A DNA stretch of 64,000 nt from NCBI GenBank assembly GCA_030427145.1, contig JAUHWT010000002.1, positions 283,016 to 347,015 of the forward strand, read 5' to 3'. Made by a program: the position numbers and the translations under genes. Positions within the stretch are counted from its first letter, which is position 1, and each line of letters opens with the position of its first letter. Shown one piece after another: positions 16,769 to 25,417 of the stretch. Origin of the DNA: Alphaproteobacteria bacterium. GTDB lineage: Bacteria; Pseudomonadota; Alphaproteobacteria; Rhodobacterales; Rhodobacteraceae. A model generated the notes under the pieces. It was not told where the DNA came from. It searched no databases and was given only the letters and a program-made list of their open reading frames with translations.

Positions 16769-17680
16769 CTAAACATCCACGCGGGACGGCGTGGTGTCCC
16801 CCGCCTCCGTGTCCGACAGGCCCACAACCCGGTACAAAAGCCCCGCCGGGCCGCCCGGCGCCTTGCCGATCTGAAGGATGCCACGACCGTTCAGCATCGT
16901 GGTCCGCCTGTGGATGGCAATCTCCTGTCCGTCATGAGTCCGCATCAGACTGCCGGTGGAGCTGTGATCGGTATACTCAACCAGCCCGCCGGTCACGGAT
17001 ACGACCCCATGTCTGCGCGAAACCCCGGCATTGCCCACCACGAGCATGCATTCCTCCGACCGGCCTATGGTCAGGATCTCGCCGTCGCCCACGCGGAACT
17101 CCGCACTGCCATGGGTGATGACCACGTGGCGCGACGCCCCGGCCACCAGCGCCGCAGCACCAGGCTCGATCTCCGTCTGATCGCCCGGCCCGGTGGAAAA
17201 ATGCGACCAGACCTCGGTACGGCCCTCCTTACCGCGCAGCTGCAACCGCCCCAGTGGCGTCACCCGACCCCGCGCAACCTCACACAGATCCGCGAAACAC
17301 CGGTCCCCGAGCAGAATCTCGCCCGGTTTCGCCATCGCCGCCAACCGCGCGGCGGTGTTCACGGCATTGCCGTAAATATCCCCGTCAAGATGCACAAACT
17401 CGCCATGATACATCCCGGCATGTATCCCCAGTTCACCATCCCCGGCGGCCTCGATCATGCACAACGCCGCCTCCAGAGCATGGCCCGCATGGGGGAAGAA
17501 ACTCAGAACGTCATCTCCCTTGGTCGAAACGCAGTGCCCCTCCCGGTCGCGCACGATCTCCTGCATCCGCGCAAGCAGACGGTCGATGACCTCCACGGCC
17601 CGCTCGTTGCCCAGCCTCTCGTAGAGACCGGTCGACCCGGTGATGTCCGCAATCAGGACACACGCACAGCTCTCAGCCAA
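16769..17680 (-). CDS. Class III adenylate cyclase with C-terminal FHA domain
   Basis: A 303-residue cytoplasmic signalling protein. Residues 1-165 form a class III nucleotide cyclase domain: metal-binding Asp12 (ADITGSTG) and Asp56 (KGDDVLSFF), then the conserved GNAVNTAARLAAMAKPGEILL. Residues of about 195-300 form a forkhead-associated domain, with GRSEE, SRRHG and DHSSTGS, which binds phosphothreonine peptides. The gene is divergent from, and 124 bases away from, the unit encoding the Ser/Thr kinase fusion. The FHA domain could read marks placed by that kinase; this is inference. Confidence 0.92.
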   Translation of the reverse strand: MAESCACVLIADITGSTGLYERLGNERAVEVIDRLLARMQEIVRDREGHCVSTKGDDVLSFFPHAGHALEAALCMIEAAGDGELGIHAGMYHGEFVHLDGDIYGNAVNTAARLAAMAKPGEILLGDRCFADLCEVARGRVTPLGRLQLRGKEGRTEVWSHFSTGPGDQTEIEPGAAALVAGASRHVVITHGSAEFRVGDGEILTIGRSEECMLVVGNAGVSRRHGVVSVTGGLVEYTDHSSTGSLMRTHDGQEIAIHRRTTMLNGRGILQIGKAPGGPAGLLYRVVGLSDTEAGDTTPSRVDV

Positions 17681-17804
17681 GGCTCACCCCCAAAAATCCA
17701 CGAAAAACTGTATCAGTTCAGGGAAAAATCCGGTAGTATTAATTACATGGCGCGCCCGTTCCAATAATTCCAAAATCCGTGTGCCAACAGTGAGGACGAA
17801 TTAA

Positions 17805-18260
17805 ATGAATACCACCAAAACCGCATGTCTGGCGGCCTGTGCAACAATGCTGCTTCAGGCAACCGCAACCATGACACCGGCCGTGGCACAGGAAAACAAT
17901 GCCTGTCCCGTTGATGGATGTACCGCCTACTTTACCACCGCCAGCAATAACGGCGAGGAGGTCACCCTGACGGTCGAGTCGAATTTCCTGCCCGACATGT
18001 CGAAAAACCATTTCCACATCTGGTGGGGCGAAAACTTCACGGTGCAGCAGGTCAGCGCCAATGCCGAAACCGTCAGCAACGTGACCCAGGGTGACTGGCA
18101 CCCGACCTCGGAATATCCCAATTACACAACGGCCAGTGCCGCATCCACCACCGTGCGCAATGGCGCCACCACGCTCTGCATCTCACCCGCTGACCGAAAC
18201 CACGACATTCTGGATTTCAACCAGGTTCACTGCGTGGATCTGGCCGAGATCCTCGACTAA
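17805..18260 (+). CDS. Small exported protein of unknown function
   Basis: A 151-residue protein with a signal peptide ending at about residue 29 (MTPAVAQ|ENN). The mature part has four cysteines (a CPVDGC pair, then two near the C-terminus) that could form disulfides, and a His/Trp-rich patch NHFHIWWGENF. I recognise no family. The gene ends 9 bases before the GTG of the kinase-nSTAND-WD40 gene, so the two are probably co-transcribed. A role as a periplasmic partner of the kinase, whose WD40 part should be outside the membrane, is possible. Confidence 0.75.
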   Translation: MNTTKTACLAACATMLLQATATMTPAVAQENNACPVDGCTAYFTTASNNGEEVTLTVESNFLPDMSKNHFHIWWGENFTVQQVSANAETVSNVTQGDWHPTSEYPNYTTASAASTTVRNGATTLCISPADRNHDILDFNQVHCVDLAEILD

Positions 18261-18269
18261 GCGCCAGGC

Positions 18270-21200
18270 GTGCAGCTTCCGGAGTATGTTGGTCGATACG
18301 TAGTCCGCCGCCCCATAGGCCAGGGTGCCTTCGCCACGGTTGCCCTTGCCTGGGACGAGGAGCTTGAATCCCTCGTTGCCATCAAGATCCTTGATGACAG
18401 CCGCCATTCCGGCGTCGCCGACCCGCGCACGCGCTTCATCGAGGAGGCCCGCCTCCTCCGCCGCATCCGGTCACACTGCGTGGTCGGGGTGCATGATATC
18501 GGGCGGCTGCCGGACGGCCGCCCCTATATCGTCATGGACTATGCCGACCAGGGCTCGCTCACCGACCGGGTGCGGCGCAACAGCGAAAACGGCAGCGAAC
18601 TCGATTCCGGCCTGACACCCGAATTCGCCATGCACCTGGCGCAGTCCATGGCCGATGGTCTCTCCGCCATCCACCGCGCCGGCGTCATCCACCGCGACAT
18701 CAAACCTGACAACATCCTGTTCCAAAGCGCGGGCGGCCTTTTGGACCTGCATTCGGAAGCCGCGCAACAGCCCGTCTCAGCCGATGCCGAAACCGAGATC
18801 TTCGACATCACCGAAATGCAGGCCAAACCCGCCGATCCCGGCAACCCGCTCACCGAGCGCATCATGATCGCCGACCTTGGCATCGCCAAGGATCTCGAAA
18901 AACGCGACCAGATGATGACCATGATCGGCGGCACCCCGGCCTTCCGCGCCCCCGAGCAGATGAACCCGGACGCCGAGATCCGCCCCACAGCCGATATTTT
19001 CGGTGCCACCGCCGTTCTGTGGTACGCCATGTGCGGCACCCCGCCGCCCCAGCCCAAACACATGCAGGGCGAACTTGTCCGCTTCCCCGAACCCTTCTGG
19101 CCCGTCATGCGCCAGGGCATGGCCGAAAAGGCGAAGGACCGCTTTGACCGGGCCGAATCCTGGCTCGCCGCCGTCCAGGACGCCATGGCCCGCATGGCCG
19201 CGATGGGGCCAACCCGCACCATCGTCACCGGCCAGGCCGGAGCGGGCCAGAGCGAGGAATGTCCCTATCTCGGCCTGCGCTCCTTTCAGCCGGAGGACAG
19301 CGACCGCTATTTCGGCCGCGAGGCCCTGATCGACGAGCTGCTCCGCCGCCTGCGCTCCGAATCCATCCTTGTGGTCGGCGGCCCCTCGGGCAGCGGCAAA
19401 TCCTCCCTGATCCGCGCGGGCCTCATCGCCGCACTGGCCAAGGGCGAACTGGCCGGCAGCTCCAGCTGGCCCGTCGACATCTTCACCCCCGGCCGCGACG
19501 CGCTCGCCGAGCTTTACTACCGCCTGCGCGGACGCAACCAGGAAACCGGCATATCGCTGGAGGATTTCATCGCCCGGCCCACGCTGGCGCGCCAGCTGGC
19601 CTCCGCCGGCGAATACAACGGCCCCCGGGTTCTGGTGATTGACCAGTTCGAGGAACTGTTTACCCTCAACGCGGAATCCGAGCGCCAGAAATTCCTCGAC
19701 GCGCTCGCCTCAATCACCGACCAGGCCGACAACCGCTGCCGCATCGTGCTGGCCATCCGCGCCGATTTCTACTCCGCCTGCGCCTCCAACAAATGGCTGG
19801 TGGACGCCATCACCCACAACCAGGTTCTCGTCGGCCCGATGAGCTCCGCCGAACTGCGCCGTTCCATCACCGAACCGGCCCGGGTCTCCGGCTACTACCT
19901 CGAACGCGATCTGGTGGACGCCATCATCGACGACGCGGGCGACTCCTCCGGCTCCCTGCCGCTCGTCTCCCACGCGCTCGTGGAAACCTGGGCCCGCCGC
20001 AAGGGCGCGACCCTGACGCTGGAGGGCTACCGCGCCGCCGGTGGCGTGGCCGGCGCCATCCGCCAGACCGCCGACGAGATCTTCGACGACCGGCTGGTCA
20101 GCGGCGAACACGAGGCCGCCCGACACCTGCTCCTGAGCCTTGTCACCCCAGGCGAAGGCACGTCCGATTCCCGCCGCATCATCAGCCGCTCGGAACTCGA
20201 ACGCTCCGCCGACAGCGACCGGCTCAAACGCATTGTGGAGCTTCTGACCGACGCGCGCCTGCTGACCGTCGACGACCGCACGGTTCAGATCACCCACGAG
20301 GCGCTGCTCCGGTCCTGGCCGCGCCTGCGCAACTGGATCGAGGAATCCCGCGCCGACCTGCGCACCCGCCAGCGGATCATCCAGCTTGCCGATGACTGGC
20401 AGTCCAACAACCACGACAGCGACCTGCTCCTGCGCGGGGCCATGCTAATCGTCGCCCGCGACTGGTACGACAAAAACCGACCCAGCGCCGGCCCACTGGA
20501 AACCTCATTCATTGAGGCTTCCGAGAAAGCCCGCGAGGAAGCGGAGGCCGCCGAGGCCGCCCTCGAACAGCGCACCCGGCGCCGACGCGCCATCGCCGTG
20601 GGCGCGCTCGCCACCCTCGCCATCGGTGCCACCATCGCCTCCTTCGTGGCCGTCAACGAGTCCGACCGCGCCCGCCAGAACGAGGCGCGCGCCGAGCTTG
20701 CCACCCAGGAGGCCAATGCCCGTTTCGCCGGATCCCTTGGCGCGGTGGCAAACGGCCTGGTGCAGGACGACCCCCTGCTCGCACTCCACCTCGCTGCCGA
20801 ATCCATCGCCCGCTCACCCTCACCGGCCAACACCTGGGACGCCCGCACCGCCATGGCCACCGCCCGCAAAAACATCGCGGCCGGCGGCCCCATGCTGCTC
20901 GGCAGCCCGCTTGCCGTAGGTGACGCCCTCTCCGTCGCCATGTCCCCGGACGGCACCCTTGCTGTCACCGGCGGGCGCGACGGGCTCATCCGCCTGATCG
21001 ACGCCAGAACCCGCAGCATTATCGGAACCCCCGTGGATGCAGGCATCGGGGGCATCGAGGATCTGACCTTCGACGCCTCCGGTACGCATTTTCTCGCCAC
21101 GGGCAATTCCGGCCAGATCAAGTCCTGGGCCGTGGATGACGGTTTTCTCGGCACCAGCGAAACGGTGGGCGTGATCTCCGACATCATGTGGCAGTCCGCC

Positions 21201-22772
21201 TGGAGCCCCGATGGCGAGGTCGCCGCCTCCGCCGGAGAGGACCAGATCATCCGCCTTTGGGACGTCCACGGCGACAGTCAAACTGGCACCCCTTTCAGCA
21301 ACCGGCCCTCGGGCTATATCAGCGTCACCTTCAGTCCCGCTGGAGACGCGGTGCTCGCGGGCGACGGCGTGGGCCGGATTTTCGGCTGGAGCTACCCGGA
21401 CGGCGGGGTCCTCTTCGCACCCATCACCGACGCGCACACCAGCGACGTCTGGCAGCTTCGCTTCAACCCCCAGGGCACCCGCATCGCTACGGTCAGCAGC
21501 GACGGCACCTCATCCATTGTGGCCTTTCCCTCCGGTGACGTACTCGGCCCGGCCTTTGAGGCCCATCACGGCATGGGCGCGGTGGCCTGGCTGCCCGACG
21601 GCGACACACTGCTGGGCGCCGGAGCCGAGGGCCGCATATACGTCTGGTCCGAAAGCCAGGGCGGCGAGACCTTCGCCTCCGGGCCCGGCCATGACGGCCG
21701 TATCATCGGCATGGACATCTCCCGCGATGGCACCACCGCCGTGACCCTCGGCGCGGACCAGCTTGTCCGCTTCTGGTCCATCGCACCCGGCCGCACCCTA
21801 ACCCAGGACCTGACCCTGCCCGACCGCAAGGCCAAGGGCATCGCGCTCGGCCCCGATTTCGTGGCCTTTGGCGACGACAGCGGCGAGGTGCATGTCTGGT
21901 ATCCCGCCACCGGCGAACGCGGCCCTGACATCACGGGTCACGAACACGGCGTCTGGGCTGTCGCGGTCTCCCCCGATGGCACCGGCATCGCCAGCGCCGA
22001 CCGCGCCGGGGTGATCCTGGTCAGTGACGTCACAGGCCCCGGCCCCGCAACCCGCCTCTCCACCGGCGGCCAGGCCGTCTGGTCGGTGCAGTATCTCGAC
22101 GCCACCACGCTGCTCACGGCCAGCGACGACGCCCTGCGCCTGTGGAACCTCGCCGATGGAACCCTCTCCCACGCGGTCCCCTCCAATGAGGGCAACGTCA
22201 CCCGCGCCGCCGTCTCCGACGATGGAAGCTACATGGGCTACACCACCGGCGCGGGCAAAGCCTGGTACTGGCCCCACGGCAACCGCGACCAGGCCCTGCA
22301 GCTCGACGTTGGCATCGACGTGGTCTGGACCATGGATTTCAGCCCCGACAACCGCCTCGTCGCCACCGGCTCCAGCGACGAAGTCGTTTCCGTCTGGGAT
22401 CGCGAAACCGGCGAGCGCCTGGCCGATTTCACCGGCCACACCGGCGGCGTGACAGATGTCGCCGTTCTCGGTGACGGCTCGACCATCGCGGCCTCCGACC
22501 GCCGCGGAAACATCCACCTCTGGGATTTTCATTCGGGACGCAAAATCACCACCATTGAGGGCGCCCATGGCAGCACCGCCTGGCGCCTCAACTCCATCCC
22601 CGGCGACATGCGTTTTGCCTCCGCGGGCGACGATGGCCACGTCAAACTCTGGAACATCCTCAGCCGCGACGCCGCCTGCGACATAAGCCTCGCCACCTTC
22701 GACACCGCCCGCCGCATCCAGTACCTGGGCGAGCAGGACCCCGGCTCCGCCTGCGCCACCGGCGCCCCCTGA
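18270..22772 (+). CDS. Ser/Thr protein kinase - nSTAND NTPase - TM - WD40 fusion
   Basis: A 1500-residue multidomain signalling protein. Residues 8-300 are an intact Hanks-type kinase: GQGAF loop, Lys39, HRD at 141-143, DLG in place of DFG, and an APE motif. From about 329 an nSTAND P-loop ATPase follows (CPYLGLRSFQPEDSDRYFGRE), with Walker A GPSGSGKSS near 371 and Walker B VLVIDQFEEL near 453. A charged helix and one membrane segment lie at about 771-795. About 870-1480 is a WD40-type propeller region, probably two propellers. It starts with GTG, 9 bases after the exported-protein gene. The membrane segment would place the propeller in the periplasm. Confidence 0.95.
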   Translation: MQLPEYVGRYVVRRPIGQGAFATVALAWDEELESLVAIKILDDSRHSGVADPRTRFIEEARLLRRIRSHCVVGVHDIGRLPDGRPYIVMDYADQGSLTDRVRRNSENGSELDSGLTPEFAMHLAQSMADGLSAIHRAGVIHRDIKPDNILFQSAGGLLDLHSEAAQQPVSADAETEIFDITEMQAKPADPGNPLTERIMIADLGIAKDLEKRDQMMTMIGGTPAFRAPEQMNPDAEIRPTADIFGATAVLWYAMCGTPPPQPKHMQGELVRFPEPFWPVMRQGMAEKAKDRFDRAESWLAAVQDAMARMAAMGPTRTIVTGQAGAGQSEECPYLGLRSFQPEDSDRYFGREALIDELLRRLRSESILVVGGPSGSGKSSLIRAGLIAALAKGELAGSSSWPVDIFTPGRDALAELYYRLRGRNQETGISLEDFIARPTLARQLASAGEYNGPRVLVIDQFEELFTLNAESERQKFLDALASITDQADNRCRIVLAIRADFYSACASNKWLVDAITHNQVLVGPMSSAELRRSITEPARVSGYYLERDLVDAIIDDAGDSSGSLPLVSHALVETWARRKGATLTLEGYRAAGGVAGAIRQTADEIFDDRLVSGEHEAARHLLLSLVTPGEGTSDSRRIISRSELERSADSDRLKRIVELLTDARLLTVDDRTVQITHEALLRSWPRLRNWIEESRADLRTRQRIIQLADDWQSNNHDSDLLLRGAMLIVARDWYDKNRPSAGPLETSFIEASEKAREEAEAAEAALEQRTRRRRAIAVGALATLAIGATIASFVAVNESDRARQNEARAELATQEANARFAGSLGAVANGLVQDDPLLALHLAAESIARSPSPANTWDARTAMATARKNIAAGGPMLLGSPLAVGDALSVAMSPDGTLAVTGGRDGLIRLIDARTRSIIGTPVDAGIGGIEDLTFDASGTHFLATGNSGQIKSWAVDDGFLGTSETVGVISDIMWQSAWSPDGEVAASAGEDQIIRLWDVHGDSQTGTPFSNRPSGYISVTFSPAGDAVLAGDGVGRIFGWSYPDGGVLFAPITDAHTSDVWQLRFNPQGTRIATVSSDGTSSIVAFPSGDVLGPAFEAHHGMGAVAWLPDGDTLLGAGAEGRIYVWSESQGGETFASGPGHDGRIIGMDISRDGTTAVTLGADQLVRFWSIAPGRTLTQDLTLPDRKAKGIALGPDFVAFGDDSGEVHVWYPATGERGPDITGHEHGVWAVAVSPDGTGIASADRAGVILVSDVTGPGPATRLSTGGQAVWSVQYLDATTLLTASDDALRLWNLADGTLSHAVPSNEGNVTRAAVSDDGSYMGYTTGAGKAWYWPHGNRDQALQLDVGIDVVWTMDFSPDNRLVATGSSDEVVSVWDRETGERLADFTGHTGGVTDVAVLGDGSTIAASDRRGNIHLWDFHSGRKITTIEGAHGSTAWRLNSIPGDMRFASAGDDGHVKLWNILSRDAACDISLATFDTARRIQYLGEQDPGSACATGAP

Positions 22773-22776
22773 CCCG

Positions 22777-23250
22777 ATGCCCGCAATCACCCTCCGCCTC
22801 TTCACCGACCCGGACGCCGCGGCCACAGCCGACCTGTTCTACCGCGCCATCCACGAGGGCACGCGCGACCACTACACGACCGAGCAGCGCCGGGCGTGGG
22901 CACCGCAACGCCCCGAAACCGCCCGCTGGCGCGAACGTCTCAATTCCCAATACGCAGTCATCGCCGAGATTGGTCCCGACCTCGCAGGCTTCATGACCCT
23001 GGACGAGAATGGCTATATCGACCTCGCCTTCGTCGAGCCCGCCCATACGGGCCAGGGCATCGGCTCCGCCCTGCTCAACGCCATCACCACGGAGGCCTCC
23101 CGCCGTGGGATGCACCGCCTCAAAACCCACGCGAGCCTCGCCGCGCGTCCCTTTTTCGAACGCCACGGCTGGACCATCGTAAAACAGCAGACCATCACCC
23201 GCGACTGCGTGGACCTGACCAATTATGTCATGGGGATGACAGTCCCATGA
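22777..23250 (+). CDS. GNAT family N-acetyltransferase
   Basis: A 157-residue acetyltransferase. The acetyl-CoA-binding motif reads VEPAHTGQGIGSALLNAI (about residues 86-103), with the following MHRLKTHASLAARPFFERHGW typical of the fold. It probably acetylates a small molecule or protein amine in the cytoplasm. The start is 4 bases after the kinase-WD40 stop, so it is likely translated from the same transcript. The substrate is not visible from the sequence. Confidence 0.92.
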   Translation: MPAITLRLFTDPDAAATADLFYRAIHEGTRDHYTTEQRRAWAPQRPETARWRERLNSQYAVIAEIGPDLAGFMTLDENGYIDLAFVEPAHTGQGIGSALLNAITTEASRRGMHRLKTHASLAARPFFERHGWTIVKQQTITRDCVDLTNYVMGMTVP

Positions 23251-23300
23251 CGATCACTTTTCGCTGGCGCAACATACCGGAAATTCAATAGGTTCGGCCC

Positions 23301-23990
23301 ATGTCAATCTGGAGCCGAATTGGAGAAGCCATAACCTCGCTCATCGCCCGCGGTGAGCAGCTGTCCTCCTTTTTCCTCGGCCCCAAAACCCCACCCGAAC
23401 GCTCGGTCGCCTTCACCATTGCCGTGGTCGGGCTCGGCGCCAAAATGGCCAAGGCCGACGGTCAGGTGAAAACCTCCGAGGTCGCCGCCTTCCGCCGCGT
23501 CTTTCGCATCAGCGCCTCCGAGGAGGCCGCCGCCGCCCGCGTCTTTAACCTCGCCCGTCAGGATATTGCCGGTTTCGACGTTTATGCGGGCCGCATCGCG
23601 TCAATGTTTCGCGACCGCCCCCGCATCCTCGAGGACATCCTTGAGGGGCTTTTCCACATCGCCATGGCAGACGGCCACTACCACGAAAACGAGGAAGGCT
23701 TCCTGCGCCGCGTCGCGGAAATCTTCGGCATATCCGAGGCCGCCTTCAGCGCCATCGAGGCCCGCCAGCTGACCGGACCCGACAGCGACCCCTGGCAGGT
23801 GCTCGGCGTCTCACGCGACGCCGAATTGCCCGAAATACGCAAACACTGGCGCGACCTGATCCGCGAAAACCACCCCGATGTCATGATCGCCCGAGGCCTC
23901 CCGTCCGAGTCCATCACCCTTGCCACGGCCCGCATCACCGCCATCAACCGCGCCTGGGATGAGATCAAGGCCCGCAACGAAGCCGCGTAG
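23301..23990 (+). CDS. DjlA-like co-chaperone with TerB and J domains
   Basis: A 229-residue protein. Residues of about 40-150 form a TerB/DjlA-type acidic helical domain, with the paired patterns GAKMAKADGQVKTSE and IAMADGHYHENEE. The C-terminal 65 residues form a J domain with HPD (RENHPDVM), which would stimulate DnaK. The N-terminal membrane anchor of E. coli DjlA is not evident. It lies 50 bases after the GNAT gene in the same direction. TerB-J proteins are common in this bacterial group, so its link to the kinase may be only positional. Confidence 0.9.
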   Translation: MSIWSRIGEAITSLIARGEQLSSFFLGPKTPPERSVAFTIAVVGLGAKMAKADGQVKTSEVAAFRRVFRISASEEAAAARVFNLARQDIAGFDVYAGRIASMFRDRPRILEDILEGLFHIAMADGHYHENEEGFLRRVAEIFGISEAAFSAIEARQLTGPDSDPWQVLGVSRDAELPEIRKHWRDLIRENHPDVMIARGLPSESITLATARITAINRAWDEIKARNEAA

Positions 23991-24071
23991 CGCAGCGGCG
24001 CCTTAATTCATCACAAAAAAATTCGCGCTTGAGCCCAGCGAAAGCCCGCGCTTTCAGGCCACGAAGCAACC

Positions 24072-25073
24072 CTACCCGTTCACCGCCGGTTTCCGAACAA
24101 TGTCCTCGGTATAGAAGTTGAACTGCCGCCCACCACAGCTGCGACTCTTGTAGACCGCCAGATCGACCTTGGTCATCAACTCATCCGGATCCGTACCCTG
24201 CTCCGGCGCCAATACGATGCCGCAGCTGCAGGTCAGGCGGATCTGGTTGCCATCCACCTCCAAAGGCCGGTCCAGCACATCCAAAATCCGGTCGGCCAGC
24301 CGCATTGCGTTCTCCGGCTCCGGCACACCCGTCTGGATGACGCCAAACTCGTCCCCATCCAGCCGCGCCACCGTGTCCGTGTCCCGCACCGTCGCCCGCA
24401 ACCGCTGGGCAAACAGCTTCAGAACCTCATCCCCGGTCCTGCGGCCAAATTCCTCATTAACCTGGCGGAAGTTGTCCAGGTTGACCATGTGCACCGCAAT
24501 CGTGGCCCCGCGCCGCACCTGCGCCGTCGCCAGTTCCAGCCGGTCATTGAACAGCAACCGGTTCGTCAGACAGGTCAGCGCATCATGCCGCGTCAGATGC
24601 TCAATGAGATCCTGGTCCCGCCGCCGTTCGGTCACATCCGTATAGGTCGTTACAAACCCGCCACCCTCAAGCGGAGCACCCCGGATTTCCAGAACATCCC
24701 CATTGGGACGCTCCCGCTCGTAACAGTGCTGCAACTGCTTTTTCGCCAGCGCCATGCGCCGCCGCACATGCATCTCCACGTCACCCGGGCCGTACTCGCC
24801 CCGCTCCGCATTGTACCGGAACAACTCCTCCATGGTCGGCAGGCCGTTCTGAAGCAGATCATCCGTATATTCCAGCATCTCAAACTGGCGGTAATTGCAC
24901 AAAACCATCTGAAGGTTCTCATCAAACAGCGAAAGCCCACCGGGGAAGTTGCTCACCACCTTCTCAAGCAGCTCAACCCGATCCCGCAACCGGTTGATTT
25001 CATTGGTCCAGTCGGTTTCATCGTATTCAACCGTATTATCGTGATAAAAAGTGCTTCGATTTTGAATAAACAT
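24072..25073 (-). CDS. PAS-GGDEF diguanylate cyclase
   Basis: A 333-residue protein. After a short coiled coil, residues of about 40-155 form a PAS-like sensor (FPGGLSLFDENLQMVLCN ... TYTDVTERRRDQ). The C-terminal 165 residues form a GGDEF domain that makes cyclic di-GMP. The active site reads DGDEF at about 239-243, a permitted variant, and an inhibitory RxxD site (RDTD) lies 5 residues before it. No membrane segment is present. The ATG at 25073 is used; an in-frame GTG at 25097 would add 8 residues. A 16-base palindrome lies upstream. Confidence 0.9.
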   Translation of the reverse strand: MFIQNRSTFYHDNTVEYDETDWTNEINRLRDRVELLEKVVSNFPGGLSLFDENLQMVLCNYRQFEMLEYTDDLLQNGLPTMEELFRYNAERGEYGPGDVEMHVRRRMALAKKQLQHCYERERPNGDVLEIRGAPLEGGGFVTTYTDVTERRRDQDLIEHLTRHDALTCLTNRLLFNDRLELATAQVRRGATIAVHMVNLDNFRQVNEEFGRRTGDEVLKLFAQRLRATVRDTDTVARLDGDEFGVIQTGVPEPENAMRLADRILDVLDRPLEVDGNQIRLTCSCGIVLAPEQGTDPDELMTKVDLAVYKSRSCGGRQFNFYTEDIVRKPAVNG

Positions 25074-25417
25074 GACCAGATCCCGACCAGAACGCACGAA
25101 GCCGCCGCCAACTTCGCTTTCCTCAACTTCAGGGATACGTGAGTTTGTTTAAACAAACCTAAAAGAATACTGCTAAATCATGAAAATCCGGCTGCTGGAT
25201 AACGTTTGATTAAGACGAGCCCCACTGCCCTGCCCCGTAAACACAGAGTTCAACTACATTTCCGCTACACAGCAGACCTAAAAAAGTCTAAACATCTCCA
25301 AGGGACAGTAGAGGGACGGTTGGACCTGATTCACACCCGGCCTCAGCTTACGAAAGAAAATCAGCGGCATTCTGCTGCCCAACATGCCGTGTTTGTTTTT
25401 AGCGTAACGAGGATATC
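25074..25417. other. Divergent intergenic region between diguanylate cyclase and galE
   Basis: About 340 bases, A+T-richer than the flanks. It contains a perfect 16-base palindrome at 25143-25158 and the promoters of both genes, which cannot be fixed by eye. A short frame near 25206-25421 lacks coding signs. No RNA gene was recognised. Confidence 0.5.
25143..25158. promoter_or_regulatory. 16-bp perfect palindrome, possible operator
   Basis: GTTTGTTTAAACAAAC is fully self-complementary and sits 70-85 bases before the diguanylate cyclase ATG and about 260 bases before galE. I do not recognise it as the site of a named regulator. Confidence 0.4.
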
